A DNA stretch of 64,000 bases from Rossellomorea aquimaris (GTDB lineage: Bacteria > Bacillota > Bacilli > Bacillales > Bacillaceae_B): NCBI RefSeq assembly GCF_001877785.1, contig NZ_MINN01000150.1, positions 99,193 to 163,192 on the forward strand. The letters run 5' to 3'. Positions 32,949 through 42,299 of this stretch are shown piece after piece. Below the pieces are notes generated by a model. That model had not been told where the DNA came from. It saw only the letters and a list, made by a program, of their open reading frames with translations, and searched no databases. A program made the position numbers and the translations under genes. Numbering within the stretch: the first letter of the stretch is position 1; every line of letters starts with the position of its first letter.

Positions 32949-32966
32949 TTTGACCCACGAGTCAAA
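32949..32966. promoter_or_regulatory. YerO-type operator 2
   Basis: TTTGACCCACGAGTCAAA: same TGAC...GTCA frame as site 1, 66 bp away, 25 bp before the swrC start. Confidence 0.7.
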
Positions 32967-32990
32967 CCAAGTGAACAGGAGGAATGATTG

Positions 32991-35900
32991 ATGATTCGAG
33001 CAATCTTGAAGCGATCGAAAATCACATTGATTTTTGTACTGCTCTTTGCCATTATCGGGATTTTTACTTTTTTCCAGCTCCCCCAAAGGGAAATTCCCGA
33101 GACTGAAGTGAATATCGGGACGGTTTCCACGGTATATCCGGGGGCAACCGTTGATACGGTCGAGCGTACCGTCACGAATCCGATTGAAAATTCGCTGCAG
33201 TCGATCGACGGGATCAAGGAACTCAATTCGTCTTCTGCTGCCGGATTCTCTACTATCATTGTAGAGGTCGAAGATGGCAAAGACAAAAAAGAAGTGTTCA
33301 GCGATGTGCGGCAGGCCGTTTCTGATGCCTCCACATCGTTTCCTGAAGAGGTATTCGATCCGGAGATCAATGAATCCACAGTGAAGATGCCGATCGTCTC
33401 CTATCAGCTCACGAGCGACAGCCGTGAAAGCCTTCAGGACATCAAGGAAGAGGTCGACCGCTGGAAAACGGAGGTCGAGGAATTATCCGGGGTTTCAGGG
33501 GTGGCTGTCAAGGGACTGCCCGAGGAACAGATCCTGATTGAATTGAAGCTCGAGGATTTAAAGGAATCCGGTCTTAACGTGTCCGATGTCATGACCGCCA
33601 TCAATGATGAGTACTATCCTTCACCTCTGGGGAAAGAAGAAATCAATGATGAAGTCGTCCAGTTGACGGTCGATCATTATAAGACCCTGGAGGATATGGA
33701 AAAAGTCTTCATCGGAAAGAATCCGGGTGGTGAATCCGTCCTGCTCGGGGATATCGCAGACGTGAAGATCTCACCCAAAGAGCCTGAGGATATCATTACT
33801 TTCGATGGAAAACCTGCCGTATCCTTCACTGCTTTTGTACAACAGGGCGAAGATATCCCATCCGTCGATGACCGGGTGAGCAGCAAGGTCGAAGAACTTT
33901 CGGATAATCTTCCGGGGGACGTAGAACTCGTTCCATATTATTCACAGGCAAGCCTGGTGACTGATATTTTTAAAGGATTGTTCACCTCGCTTGCAATATC
34001 CGTCCTTGCAGTCATCGTCACGACCGCGGTGGGTCTGACCGGATCCGGGGTCTTCGTCGTCGCACTGGCGATTCCGATTTCGGTGCTCGCAGGGTTGATC
34101 CCACTTCCATATGCAGGGGTGGACCTGAACCAAATATCAGTGATCGGGGCCATCATCGCACTCGGTATCCTTGTGGATGACTCGATCGTCATGAATGATA
34201 ATATCCAGCGCCGCTACAAACTCGGGGATTCTGCGCTGAGGGGTGCTGTGAACGGCGTGAAGGAAATGTGGGTGTCGATTGTCACCTCCTCCCTCGCGAT
34301 CGTGTTCACTTTCCTGCCGCTCGTCTTTTTATCAGGAGGGAACGGTGCATTCATCAGGGCGCTTCCGACCGTCTTGATCACAACGATCCTGGCTTCGACT
34401 TTGGCAGCACTGGTATTCGTACCGGTGCTCCGCTACATGCTTTACAGTAAAACAAAGAAAAAGATTTCTGACTCCCCCGGTCTGCTCGGGAAGCCGCTTG
34501 ATAAACTGGCCGACTGGTATGCAGACGGTGTCCTTAGAAGATTTTCAAAGAAACCTTTGTTGACCGCCATACTCGGACTGGTGTTCACGACAGCCATATT
34601 CGGCCTGATCGCCTTTACGCCGTTTGAATTCTTCCCGTCCGCCGACCGCGAAGAAGTGACGATCGACGTCACCCTTCCGATTGGTACGACACTTGAAGAA
34701 ACATCCGACACGCTTGCAGAAATGGAAGACAGACTGAAATCGGATGAAGGTGTCTACGAAACAAGCGTATTCGCCGGAACCGGGCTGCCAAATCTATTCA
34801 ATAGTTCCCTTGAGAACTCAGGGGACAATACAGGTCAGATCGTTGCCCGCGTAGACCGGGAAAACCAGACTGCCCAAGGGCTTATCGACGATTGGACTGA
34901 AAAGCTGCGCACCGGGTTCCCGGATGCCGTCCTTTTCATGGAAACAATCGAACAAGGTCCTCCTGCCGGTGCGCCTGTAACGGTAACCTTATCTGGACCT
35001 GAAATGGAGAAACTGCTTGAACTGAGGGATTCGATCAAGGATGATATCGGAAAGCTCGAGACCAATCTGGTCGTCGACAATGTAGGAGAACTCTCCCCTG
35101 TCCAGGAATATGTACCTGACCGTGAAGCGCTCGAGGAAAACGGCATCACCGTTAACCAGATCAGTCAGCAAATACGCCTGGCAACAGAGGGGATCCCTCT
35201 GAAAGCCTTTGACAACGGCGTCACGAAACGCGATATGAACCTTGTACTCGGCGGAAATGACGGGGAAATCGATCTTTCTTCCCTCGAATTACCGGCTGCC
35301 GGCGGGAAGAACCCTGCCGGACCGCCGAAACTGGTAGGTCTTGATGAACTGGTGAATGTTCAAAAGAAAGAAGAAATCCAGCAGATTCCTCACGTCGACG
35401 GCGAACGTGCGATCACAATTCGCGCATTCCCTGAAAATGAGGAAGGTTATGAAGAAAAAGTCCAGGAGATCGTGGATGACGCCGGGAAAGACGTAGGTTC
35501 TGAATACAGCTTGACACTCGGCGGTGAAAATGAAGCGCAGGACAGCTTCTTCTCGGAAATCACCATCCTGTTCACGATTGTGATTTTCCTTGTCTACCTG
35601 TTGATTGCCCTGCAATTCAATTCATTGTCAATGCCATTCCTGGTATTGGTTGCCGTTTATCTGGCGATTGCGGGAGCCATCCTTGGATTGTTCGTCACCC
35701 AGACACCGATCTCTTTCCTTGCCGTCATGGGAATGGTGTCGCTGACCGGGATCGTCGTCCGGAACTCGATCGTACTCATCGAATTCACCGAGCAGCGACT
35801 GCGCGATGGCATGGACGTGAAGAATGCCGTAATCGAAGCAGGACGCGCAAGACTGCGTCCGATCGTACTGACGGCCCTGACATCCATCGTCGCCCTGATC

Positions 35901-36062
35901 CCGGTTGCCGTCAGCGGAGACGCCCTCTTCACACCGCTCGCGGTCACCATCATTTCCGGGATCGCCTTCTCGGTGATCCTGACGCTCTTGATCGTACCGG
36001 CACTTTATCTGGTATTTGACCGATTTAGAGGTAAGAAGAGACAGCGGGATGCTGTGGAATAA
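32991..36062 (+). CDS. swrC: RND-family multidrug/lipopeptide exporter (SwrC-like)
   Basis: A 1023-residue resistance-nodulation-division proton antiporter with the usual plan: one membrane helix, large outer loop, six helices, second loop, five to six helices. ALGILVDDSIVMNDNIQ (segment 4 Asp pair of the proton relay) and the repeat MGMVSLTGIVVRNSIVLIEF are diagnostic. In B. subtilis SwrC (YerP) gives surfactin self-resistance and supports swarming. ATG 32991 with AGGAGG 8 bp before it. The divergent YerO-like repressor and two palindromes match the B. subtilis locus. Confidence 0.92.
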   Translation: MIRAILKRSKITLIFVLLFAIIGIFTFFQLPQREIPETEVNIGTVSTVYPGATVDTVERTVTNPIENSLQSIDGIKELNSSSAAGFSTIIVEVEDGKDKKEVFSDVRQAVSDASTSFPEEVFDPEINESTVKMPIVSYQLTSDSRESLQDIKEEVDRWKTEVEELSGVSGVAVKGLPEEQILIELKLEDLKESGLNVSDVMTAINDEYYPSPLGKEEINDEVVQLTVDHYKTLEDMEKVFIGKNPGGESVLLGDIADVKISPKEPEDIITFDGKPAVSFTAFVQQGEDIPSVDDRVSSKVEELSDNLPGDVELVPYYSQASLVTDIFKGLFTSLAISVLAVIVTTAVGLTGSGVFVVALAIPISVLAGLIPLPYAGVDLNQISVIGAIIALGILVDDSIVMNDNIQRRYKLGDSALRGAVNGVKEMWVSIVTSSLAIVFTFLPLVFLSGGNGAFIRALPTVLITTILASTLAALVFVPVLRYMLYSKTKKKISDSPGLLGKPLDKLADWYADGVLRRFSKKPLLTAILGLVFTTAIFGLIAFTPFEFFPSADREEVTIDVTLPIGTTLEETSDTLAEMEDRLKSDEGVYETSVFAGTGLPNLFNSSLENSGDNTGQIVARVDRENQTAQGLIDDWTEKLRTGFPDAVLFMETIEQGPPAGAPVTVTLSGPEMEKLLELRDSIKDDIGKLETNLVVDNVGELSPVQEYVPDREALEENGITVNQISQQIRLATEGIPLKAFDNGVTKRDMNLVLGGNDGEIDLSSLELPAAGGKNPAGPPKLVGLDELVNVQKKEEIQQIPHVDGERAITIRAFPENEEGYEEKVQEIVDDAGKDVGSEYSLTLGGENEAQDSFFSEITILFTIVIFLVYLLIALQFNSLSMPFLVLVAVYLAIAGAILGLFVTQTPISFLAVMGMVSLTGIVVRNSIVLIEFTEQRLRDGMDVKNAVIEAGRARLRPIVLTALTSIVALIPVAVSGDALFTPLAVTIISGIAFSVILTLLIVPALYLVFDRFRGKKRQRDAVE

Positions 36063-36068
36063 TTGTGT

Positions 36069-36118
36069 AAGGCCCGTCCCTCACTGCATTAAAGCAGTGA
36101 AGGACGGGCCCTTTCATT
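36069..36118 (+). terminator. Terminator after swrC
   Basis: Long stem GGCCCGTCC..TCACTGC / GCAGTGA..GGACGGGCC followed by CTTTC. Nearly the same hairpin recurs at 38917. Confidence 0.82.
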
Positions 36119-36966
36119 TAATAGAATACATCGAACCTCTCCCACACTTCTTCGAGTTCATCGAGCCGCTTTTCGAAACCGTCCTGCTTTTGTTTTGCGG
36201 CATAGATGACGAGTGCGTTGATGACACTGAGCGGTGCGGTGAAGCTGTCGATGAAGGCAGGCATTTTGCTTTCTGCCGTTAATGATACATCCGCATGCTG
36301 AATGAGCGGTGATAACAGATTGTCGGTAAGTGCAGCTGTTTTTGCTTTTTTTTCTTTTGCAAAACGGAGTATGTCGACTGTACTTTTTGTATATCTTGAG
36401 AAGCTGATACCCAGGACTAAATCCTCCTCACCAAGATCGTGAAGACGGTCTGCATTTTTCTCGATTGAATCGAGCATCTTGACATCATCAAGAATCATAG
36501 TCAGGTAGTAATGAAGGAAAACCCCCAGGGCTTCTGCACTCCTGTTAGCCACAATATAGACTCTCCTTGCCTTCAACAAGTACTCTACCATTTTGCGGAA
36601 ATTTTCAACATCCAGGTTCTTAAATGTGTGCTGGATGTTTTCAATGTCTCCTCCGATGATTTGGGAAATGCCTTGATCTTCATGCCCGTATACCTCTTTT
36701 GACAGCTTCAGTCTCTCAGTCGCAGTTAATTGCTGCTGAACCGAAGACTGGATGTGGCGCTGAAACTCGGGATAACCCGTAAAGCCCAAAAACGCGGCAA
36801 AACGAACGACTGTAGCATCGCTTACGTTGACTAGCTTCGCCAGCTTCCCGACTGTTAAAAATGGGATTTGATTGGGATTTTCGAGTATATATCGGGCAAT
36901 TTTCTCCTGCGCCTTACTCATTTCCGGCATTTTTCCGGAAATGACTTTGTAGACATCAATGTTCAT
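36118..36966 (-). CDS. MurR/RpiR-family transcriptional regulator
   Basis: A 282-residue regulator: N-terminal RpiR helix-turn-helix (VGKLAKLVNVSDATVVRFAAFLGFTGYPEFQ, core VNVSDATVVRFA) and C-terminal SIS sugar-phosphate-binding domain (RVYIVANRSAEALGVFLHYYL, LVLGISFSRYTKSTVDIL). Such proteins respond to phosphorylated sugars or amino sugars. It is the second gene of an operon, 18 bp after the aminotransferase-family gene. A TGAAATA-AA-TATTTCA palindrome before that gene fits RpiR-family operators, so autoregulation is likely. Confidence 0.88.
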   Translation of the reverse strand: MNIDVYKVISGKMPEMSKAQEKIARYILENPNQIPFLTVGKLAKLVNVSDATVVRFAAFLGFTGYPEFQRHIQSSVQQQLTATERLKLSKEVYGHEDQGISQIIGGDIENIQHTFKNLDVENFRKMVEYLLKARRVYIVANRSAEALGVFLHYYLTMILDDVKMLDSIEKNADRLHDLGEEDLVLGISFSRYTKSTVDILRFAKEKKAKTAALTDNLLSPLIQHADVSLTAESKMPAFIDSFTAPLSVINALVIYAAKQKQDGFEKRLDELEEVWERFDVFY

Positions 36967-36984
36967 ATTTCACCTCTTTTTGAC

Positions 36985-38358
36985 TCATTTCCTGATTATT
37001 TTGATGGCTTTATCGTGTGCATCGAGTGTCCTTTCTATATCTTCCCGGCTGTGGACGGCAGACATGGAATAACGGTTGAGTGGTTTTGTGTAGATTCCAA
37101 GTTTCAATAGCTCATAGTCGATTTTGCTTCTTAAGGTACTGTTGGCTTTAGCCATATCCCGATAGTTCCTGATGCTTCCTTCCGCCAGGATGATGTTGAA
37201 GATGCTCCCTTTCCCCACAGTCTGCATCGGGATGTCATGGCATTTATAGATATCTTCAAGCCCAGACCTCAGTAATGCTGTGTCAGCGAGAAGTGCCTCC
37301 ATCGTTCCCTCCTCTTCGAGAACCTCAATCGTCGCAAGTCCTGATGCCAGTACTGTCGGATGGCCGTTGTAGGTTCCGCTGTGAAATAATGGATCTTTTT
37401 TGCTGCCGTTTTCAGCACCGGCCGTAAGAATGTCCCTTCCCCCATCCGGCGCGCTGATTTCCATGATTTCTTTTTTTCCGCCGACCGCCCCTACGGGAAA
37501 TCCTCCGCCAAGCACCTTACCGAGAGCGGTGAGGTCCGGTTTGATATGATATAGGTTCTGCGCTCCTCCTACGGTAAGCCGGAACCCTGTTTTCACTTCA
37601 TCAAATATCAGGAGGATCCCAAGTTCTTCCGTTATCTCCCTTAGCTTTGTCATGAAAATCTCATCAGCAGGAATGAATCCGCCTTGAACCGGCTCCATGA
37701 TGATGGCAGAAATCTCATGCGCTCTGTTCCGCAGGATTGTTTCTGTCGCATCAATATCATTAAAAGGAAGTATGACCGTATTTTTACGATAGTAATCAGG
37801 AATGCCAGGTGACTCAGGCACCACATCCGGTTCAGTTTCATCGCCGGCCATGTCGATTTCAGGATTCACGCTGAGGAGCACCTGATCATACCCGCCGTGA
37901 TAATGACCTTCAAACTTCGCGATTTTTGGTTTGCCTGTATAAGCCGCCGCTGTCCGGATCGCAAGTAAAGTGGCTTCAAGACCTGAATTCGTGTATCGTA
38001 CCATTTCAATACCTGGAAATAGAGAAATCAATTTTTCAGCAAGGACGGTCTCAAGTCTGTGCGGGGTGCCGAAAATGGTCGTTCCCGCTTTCTTCATTTG
38101 ATTCATCGCTGCTTCATATACCCGCGAATGACCATGGCCAAGGATCAGGGCTCCATAACAGAGCAGATAATCAATGTACTCATTTGCGTCAACATCGATC
38201 AGCCTGCTGCCGTGCCCTTTTTCCATCATGATCGGGTGAGGTGCCATATATTTGATATTCGCCGTGACTCCTCCCGGGATGACCTTTTTGGCCTTTTCAA
38301 ATAGTGCCGCTGAATTCTTTGTGTGACGGGACAATGGATTGAGCTTATTTTGATGCAA
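36985..38358 (-). CDS. Class III aminotransferase, glutamate-1-semialdehyde aminomutase-like
   Basis: A 457-residue PLP enzyme. FEKAKKVIPGGVTANIKYM, YTNSGLEATLLAIRTAAAYTG, EGHYHGGYDQ and LIFDEVKTGFR are typical of the HemL-like group, and the Schiff-base Lys is in LTALGKVLGGGFPVGAVGG. It is not placed in a heme operon, so a paralogous role (amino-sugar or beta-amino acid metabolism) is more likely than HemL. Start TTG 38358 with GGAGG 8 bp before it. Co-transcribed with the RpiR regulator. Confidence 0.83.
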   Translation of the reverse strand: MHQNKLNPLSRHTKNSAALFEKAKKVIPGGVTANIKYMAPHPIMMEKGHGSRLIDVDANEYIDYLLCYGALILGHGHSRVYEAAMNQMKKAGTTIFGTPHRLETVLAEKLISLFPGIEMVRYTNSGLEATLLAIRTAAAYTGKPKIAKFEGHYHGGYDQVLLSVNPEIDMAGDETEPDVVPESPGIPDYYRKNTVILPFNDIDATETILRNRAHEISAIIMEPVQGGFIPADEIFMTKLREITEELGILLIFDEVKTGFRLTVGGAQNLYHIKPDLTALGKVLGGGFPVGAVGGKKEIMEISAPDGGRDILTAGAENGSKKDPLFHSGTYNGHPTVLASGLATIEVLEEEGTMEALLADTALLRSGLEDIYKCHDIPMQTVGKGSIFNIILAEGSIRNYRDMAKANSTLRSKIDYELLKLGIYTKPLNRYSMSAVHSREDIERTLDAHDKAIKIIRK

Positions 38359-38406
38359 AAGTAAGACCTCCGATATTAAATATATATTTCTTATTATAAC
38401 TTAACA

Positions 38407-38422
38407 TGAAATAAATATTTCA
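38407..38422. promoter_or_regulatory. RpiR operator candidate
   Basis: TGAAATA-AA-TATTTCA: 7-bp perfect arms with a 2-bp spacer, 48 bp before the aminotransferase start. The GAAAT...ATTTC form is common for RpiR-family sites. The rest of 38423-38700 shows nothing I can name. Confidence 0.65.
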
Positions 38423-38717
38423 AAAAAGGGTTGGGCCGTTCTGTTATGTAAGATTAATGCCGGTAAAAGTTTTGTAAAAGAGAGCTCATTCACACTTCGA
38501 TATAAGAAGCATGCTCGTAAAAATATTGCTGGACTTGAGGGATTAATTATTCAATGAGATTTTGACGATATTCTATAAGTTTCAGATGTTTCTCCACTGT
38601 TTTCCCGAAAAAGTTAGTAATTACTCAGTCCCTGGTCATTCCGGGCACTTTACCCATTTCATAAACGCTTTTAACAATCCGGAATAAATTAATCAGTAGA
38701 AAGGAGTGTGAATCAAA

Positions 38718-38912
38718 ATGGATAGTCCAATCTGGTTATACCTCTTCGGCATTCTGTCAGGCTTTGCCCTCTTGAGGGTGCCGCTGACCGGCTTCCTTGC
38801 GCCGATCAATCCGATTGTCGATGTGATCGGGGTTCTTGCAGTTTTATTATTCTCCATCGTACTGATCTTCAAAGGTGTCATGCACCTCATTGACAGCCGG
38901 AGAAGAAGATAA
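38718..38912 (+). CDS. Small membrane protein, 64 residues
   Basis: ATG 38718 with AGAAAGGAGTG before it and a terminator after it. Two hydrophobic helices (about 6-25 and 33-55) and a basic C-terminus (DSRRRR), giving an in-facing tail. No family recognised. Confidence 0.68.
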   Translation: MDSPIWLYLFGILSGFALLRVPLTGFLAPINPIVDVIGVLAVLLFSIVLIFKGVMHLIDSRRRR

Positions 38913-38916
38913 CAGT

Positions 38917-38966
38917 AAAGGCCCATCCCTCGCTGCTTTAACGCAGTTCAGGGCCGGGCCTTTTTC
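38917..38966. terminator. Shared terminator between convergent genes
   Basis: AAAGGCCC...GGGCCTTTTT hairpin with inner CGCTGC/GCAG pairs, closely like the swrC terminator. Confidence 0.82.
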
Positions 38967-39411
38967 ATCCATACTTCTTTTGGTGTTCCTTTTTCCTGGA
39001 AAGATAGTCTTCATCTTCCCTTGCAAGCTTCCATTTCTCTTCAAAGATGGCGGCAGATTCTGCTTTTTCCGAATCGATCTGTCTTTCCTTCACATCGCCT
39101 TTTTCATCATACTTCCTGCCGCCTTTGTAGTTGGCGTAGCGGCGGGATCTGGTGTAGCCCATCTGCAGGAATTTCCGCGCCATGTCCATTCCGACAAAAT
39201 CGTCCTGCCTTTTGTAATCGAGGAACATCTCATAAATTTTCTCCGAGGATTCCTTCGCGATATCGGGTGTCTTGAACCGCCAATGCGGGAGGATTTCACT
39301 TTTATAAGGTTCAACGAGCAGAACACCCTGCTCTCCCCTTCCGACCCGGTAAAGTTCGGGATGCTCCCGGAAATCGGTGGAGTCGAAGTCCAGTGAATAA
39401 TCGAATGGCAT
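38965..39411 (-). CDS. DUF4385 protein
   Basis: A 148-residue soluble protein recognised as DUF4385 from YSLDFDSTDFREHPELYRVGRGEQGVL, LPHWRFKTPDIAKES and MDMARKFLQMGYTRSRRYANYKGG (cores FREHPELYRVGRGEQGVL and MGYTRSRRYANYKGG). Function unknown. The C-terminus is charged. ATG 39411 follows AAAGGATG. Confidence 0.85.
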   Translation of the reverse strand: MPFDYSLDFDSTDFREHPELYRVGRGEQGVLLVEPYKSEILPHWRFKTPDIAKESSEKIYEMFLDYKRQDDFVGMDMARKFLQMGYTRSRRYANYKGGRKYDEKGDVKERQIDSEKAESAAIFEEKWKLAREDEDYLSRKKEHQKKYG

Positions 39412-39480
39412 TGTATCATCCTTTGCACGTTTTCAGCTTGTTTACCCGGATGATTCTGCACTTAACCCCTTAACCACGAT

Positions 39481-39519
39481 AAAAAGACCTGCATAGAACA
39501 GCTCTATACAGGTCTTTTT
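39481..39519. terminator. Bidirectional terminator near the 63-residue gene
   Basis: AAAAAGACCTG / CAGGTCTTTTT with inner TATAGA/TCTATA pairs. Confidence 0.85.
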
Positions 39520-39535
39520 ATAAAACCGGGCTGAT

Positions 39536-39727
39536 TTACTTCCCCTGCTCATCCAGCGCCTGGTACTTTGCCTGATACTTTCCTCCGTCAGCCACTTCGG
39601 AGTGATACAGGGCCTTCATGGCAAAACTTCTCTCCAAGCCCTGCTCATCCATCAAATTCTTAAGGCGGTCCTGCAGTGCTTTTTCATCCTTCATCAATCG
39701 CTTCATTTGGGAACGTATATATTTCAA
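39536..39727 (-). CDS. Small basic coiled-coil-like protein, 63 residues
   Basis: TTG 39727 has AAGGAG 9 bp before it; the ATG at 39736 directly abuts the same site. The product KYIRSQMKRLMKDEKALQD... is helical and highly charged. No family recognised. A terminator follows. Confidence 0.6.
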   Translation of the reverse strand: MKYIRSQMKRLMKDEKALQDRLKNLMDEQGLERSFAMKALYHSEVADGGKYQAKYQALDEQGK

Positions 39728-39958
39728 AGGTTTCATCTCCTTTTTCGTTTAGCAATGAAATACCATTATAACAACCTTTCAGGATTATACAAAGTTTCGC
39801 TGGTCACCCTCATGATTGCTTGATAGAATCATAGATAATTAGCAGAAAAATTTGTAAGCAACTTATAAACAAGGTGAAACGCATATACATATTAACAGAG
39901 ACAACCTTAGACAGGCCTTCCGTCATGCCATATTTTTAAAAAAGAGAGAGGGATTGTC

Positions 39959-41176
39959 ATGTACAAACTGTATTGCAGGGCCTACCAAACCGCTTACCGG
40001 GGGGCATTGTATTTCCTGCCGTGGCGGAAACCCCGGTTGATCGAGGGGGAAAACAGTCTCGCCGAATTGCCTGGTATTTTAAAAGAAAGCGGAATTTCGA
40101 GCGTACTGGTCATTACAGATGAAGGTATTTCTTCACTCGGATTGATGGACGGTCTCCTCAAAGAGTTGAAAAACAACAATATTCGTTACTCCGTCTATGA
40201 CAAGACCGTCCCGAACCCGACCATCGATAATATCGAAGACGCCTTGAAATTGTATCACTTCAATAAGTGTGATGGGATCATCGCATTTGGCGGCGGGTCG
40301 CCGATCGACTGTGCCAAAGCGGTGGGGGCCAGGGTGGCGAGGCCGGACAGGACCATACCGGAGATGAAGGGACAGTTGAAAGTGAGAAGGAAGCTCCCTC
40401 TCCTCGCCGCCGTCCCGACCACTGCCGGAACGGGAAGCGAAGCGACGATCGCCGCAGTGATTTCAAACCCCTCTACCCATGAGAAATATGCAATCAACGA
40501 CTTGTCGCTGATTCCGCAGATCGCGGTCCTCGATCCGCTGCTTACGGTAAAACTTCCGCCTCACATCACTTCGACGACCGGAATGGACGCATTGACCCAT
40601 GCAGTCGAGGCCTATATCGGCAGGAGCAGAACAAGGGAGACAATGGAGTGCAGCAAACAGGCAGTGAAGCTGATATTCAGCAATCTTTACGAAGCCTATT
40701 CCAACGGGGAAAACATTGCAGCCCGTACCAATATGCAGAAAGCATCGTATCTTGCGGGAGTTGCGTTCACCCGCGCATATGTGGGGTACGTCCATGCGAT
40801 CGCCCATACCCTCGGCGGATTCTATTCGGTTCCGCACGGGCTCGCGAATGCCGTCATCCTCCCATATGTACTCGAGTACTACGGAGAGTCGGTTCATCAG
40901 CCGCTTGCGGAATTGGGCGATGCAGCCGGGATCGGGTCGCCAACGGATCCGGCGGGTGAGAAAGCGGCTGCCTTTATTGCTGCGATAAAGAAGCTCAATA
41001 CAGATATGAAAATCCCTGACAAGGTGGACGGCATTTCCGAAAGCGATATCCCGCTGATGGTCAAGCGGGCCCTGAGTGAAGCGAATCCGTTTTATCCGGT
41101 GCCGAAAATCCTGTCGGAAAAGGACTTAACTGCCCTTTATAATATAATCAGGCAAAAGCAGACTGCACCTATTTGA
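39959..41176 (+). CDS. Iron-containing (group III) alcohol dehydrogenase
   Basis: A 405-residue NAD(P)-dependent Fe-ADH. The GGGSPIDCAKAVGA nucleotide loop, PTTAGTGSEATIAAV, and metal ligands DALTHAVEAYIG, AIAHTLGGFYSVPHG (Asp plus three His) are in place. Substrate unknown; relatives reduce short-chain aldehydes. The N-terminal ~20 residues (CRAYQTAYRGALYFLPW) are an extension also seen in some homologues. ATG 39959 after GAGAGGG. Monocistronic. Confidence 0.88.
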   Translation: MYKLYCRAYQTAYRGALYFLPWRKPRLIEGENSLAELPGILKESGISSVLVITDEGISSLGLMDGLLKELKNNNIRYSVYDKTVPNPTIDNIEDALKLYHFNKCDGIIAFGGGSPIDCAKAVGARVARPDRTIPEMKGQLKVRRKLPLLAAVPTTAGTGSEATIAAVISNPSTHEKYAINDLSLIPQIAVLDPLLTVKLPPHITSTTGMDALTHAVEAYIGRSRTRETMECSKQAVKLIFSNLYEAYSNGENIAARTNMQKASYLAGVAFTRAYVGYVHAIAHTLGGFYSVPHGLANAVILPYVLEYYGESVHQPLAELGDAAGIGSPTDPAGEKAAAFIAAIKKLNTDMKIPDKVDGISESDIPLMVKRALSEANPFYPVPKILSEKDLTALYNIIRQKQTAPI

Positions 41177-41198
41177 TTTCTTCCATGATATGCGTATA

Positions 41199-41231
41199 AA
41201 AAATGGACCTGCCCCCGGCATGTCCATTTAT
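41199..41231 (+). terminator. Terminator after Fe-ADH gene
   Basis: AAATGGAC / GTCCATTT hairpin, modest T-tract. Confidence 0.65.
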
Positions 41232-41280
41232 GTGTTGTCAGCCGGGCGCCACCCCGGCAGCGTGGACACCCAAACAATCC

Positions 41281-42225
41281 TTATCTCCGTTCCAAAGGTA
41301 GCGTCATGCAGCGGATGCCTCCACCGCCTTTTTCCAGTTCATTCACATCGACCTCGATGACCTTTTTATTCTTCAATTTAGGATGATCTTGAAGGATGCT
41401 TTTGTTGATTTTTGTACTGACCAGAAGCGTTTCAGGATTCAGGTTCAGGAAATTGATATCTGCGACGGTGTGCTTCACCTTGTCCGTCCACAGCACTTCA
41501 AACCCGTGCCGCTTAAGGAAGTCGCCTGTCATGGTGTAGGAGGAGTCTTTTTCAGTGACGACCTGCACAGGGAATAAACGCATATAGCTTTTCGCGACAA
41601 GGAGGTCAGGGCCTGCGACATTGCAGTTCATGTCCAGATGCATCGTCTCCCCTGTCCTGGGCAGATCGATGATGCCGATCTCTGAAAATCCCGCGGCAAA
41701 AATCCTTTTTTGGATTGCTTCAAGGCTTTCAATGCTTGTCCTGAGGCCGGTGTTGATGAATACGGTATCGTTATCAAGTACGAATACGTCCCCGTTTTCA
41801 AGTGCTTTCATCACGTTATTGGCCTTGATATTGAAGACCTCTTCGTCAAACCATTCCTTAAATAGTCCGTGAGCGTGGATATATTCCGGTTCCCGCATCG
41901 TCGCGCCGGCATCCCCGGGTATCACTGTGTTCCCGTAGACGCAGGCAAGGTCCCGCACAAACACCCTGTTGAGCAGGTGTGGATTCAATTCGGCATCCCC
42001 GCCTTTTAAGTAATGGGAGTAGTCGATGACCTGTGCACCCTCATTTTCAATAGCTTTTATCAAATTCTCATGGTTTTCCTTCGCCTTTTCATGGTGAACG
42101 GGCTTTTCCCAGCCGACATAATCGGCGGTGCGCTGGTCGGGGACGTCCAATACAGTCGGGGAACAAACCACGACCGTCTTCAGTTCATCATGCTCGTTCC
42201 AGCAGTTCGGTTGAATCTTATGCAT
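41281..42225 (-). CDS. DDAH/amidinotransferase-family protein
   Basis: A 314-residue guanidino-group-modifying enzyme. NRVFVRDLACVYGN (Arg-Asp substrate site), GETMHLDMNCNVAGPD (catalytic His region) and the C-terminal Cys in GGGGIRCMTLPL form the expected triad set. This GGIRC-containing C-terminus is close to arginine deiminase/DDAH, so hydrolysis of arginine or a methylarginine is plausible. ATG 42225 with GAAGGAGG. It shares a superfamily with the truncated gene at 1-348 but the two are not close copies. Confidence 0.82.
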   Translation of the reverse strand: MHKIQPNCWNEHDELKTVVVCSPTVLDVPDQRTADYVGWEKPVHHEKAKENHENLIKAIENEGAQVIDYSHYLKGGDAELNPHLLNRVFVRDLACVYGNTVIPGDAGATMREPEYIHAHGLFKEWFDEEVFNIKANNVMKALENGDVFVLDNDTVFINTGLRTSIESLEAIQKRIFAAGFSEIGIIDLPRTGETMHLDMNCNVAGPDLLVAKSYMRLFPVQVVTEKDSSYTMTGDFLKRHGFEVLWTDKVKHTVADINFLNLNPETLLVSTKINKSILQDHPKLKNKKVIEVDVNELEKGGGGIRCMTLPLERR

Positions 42226-42299
42226 CCTCTGGCCTCCTTCTGTTTTCCTCTTTTACTTTTTCCTTTCTGGATGGAAAACATTCCGGCGTTGTAAGATCG

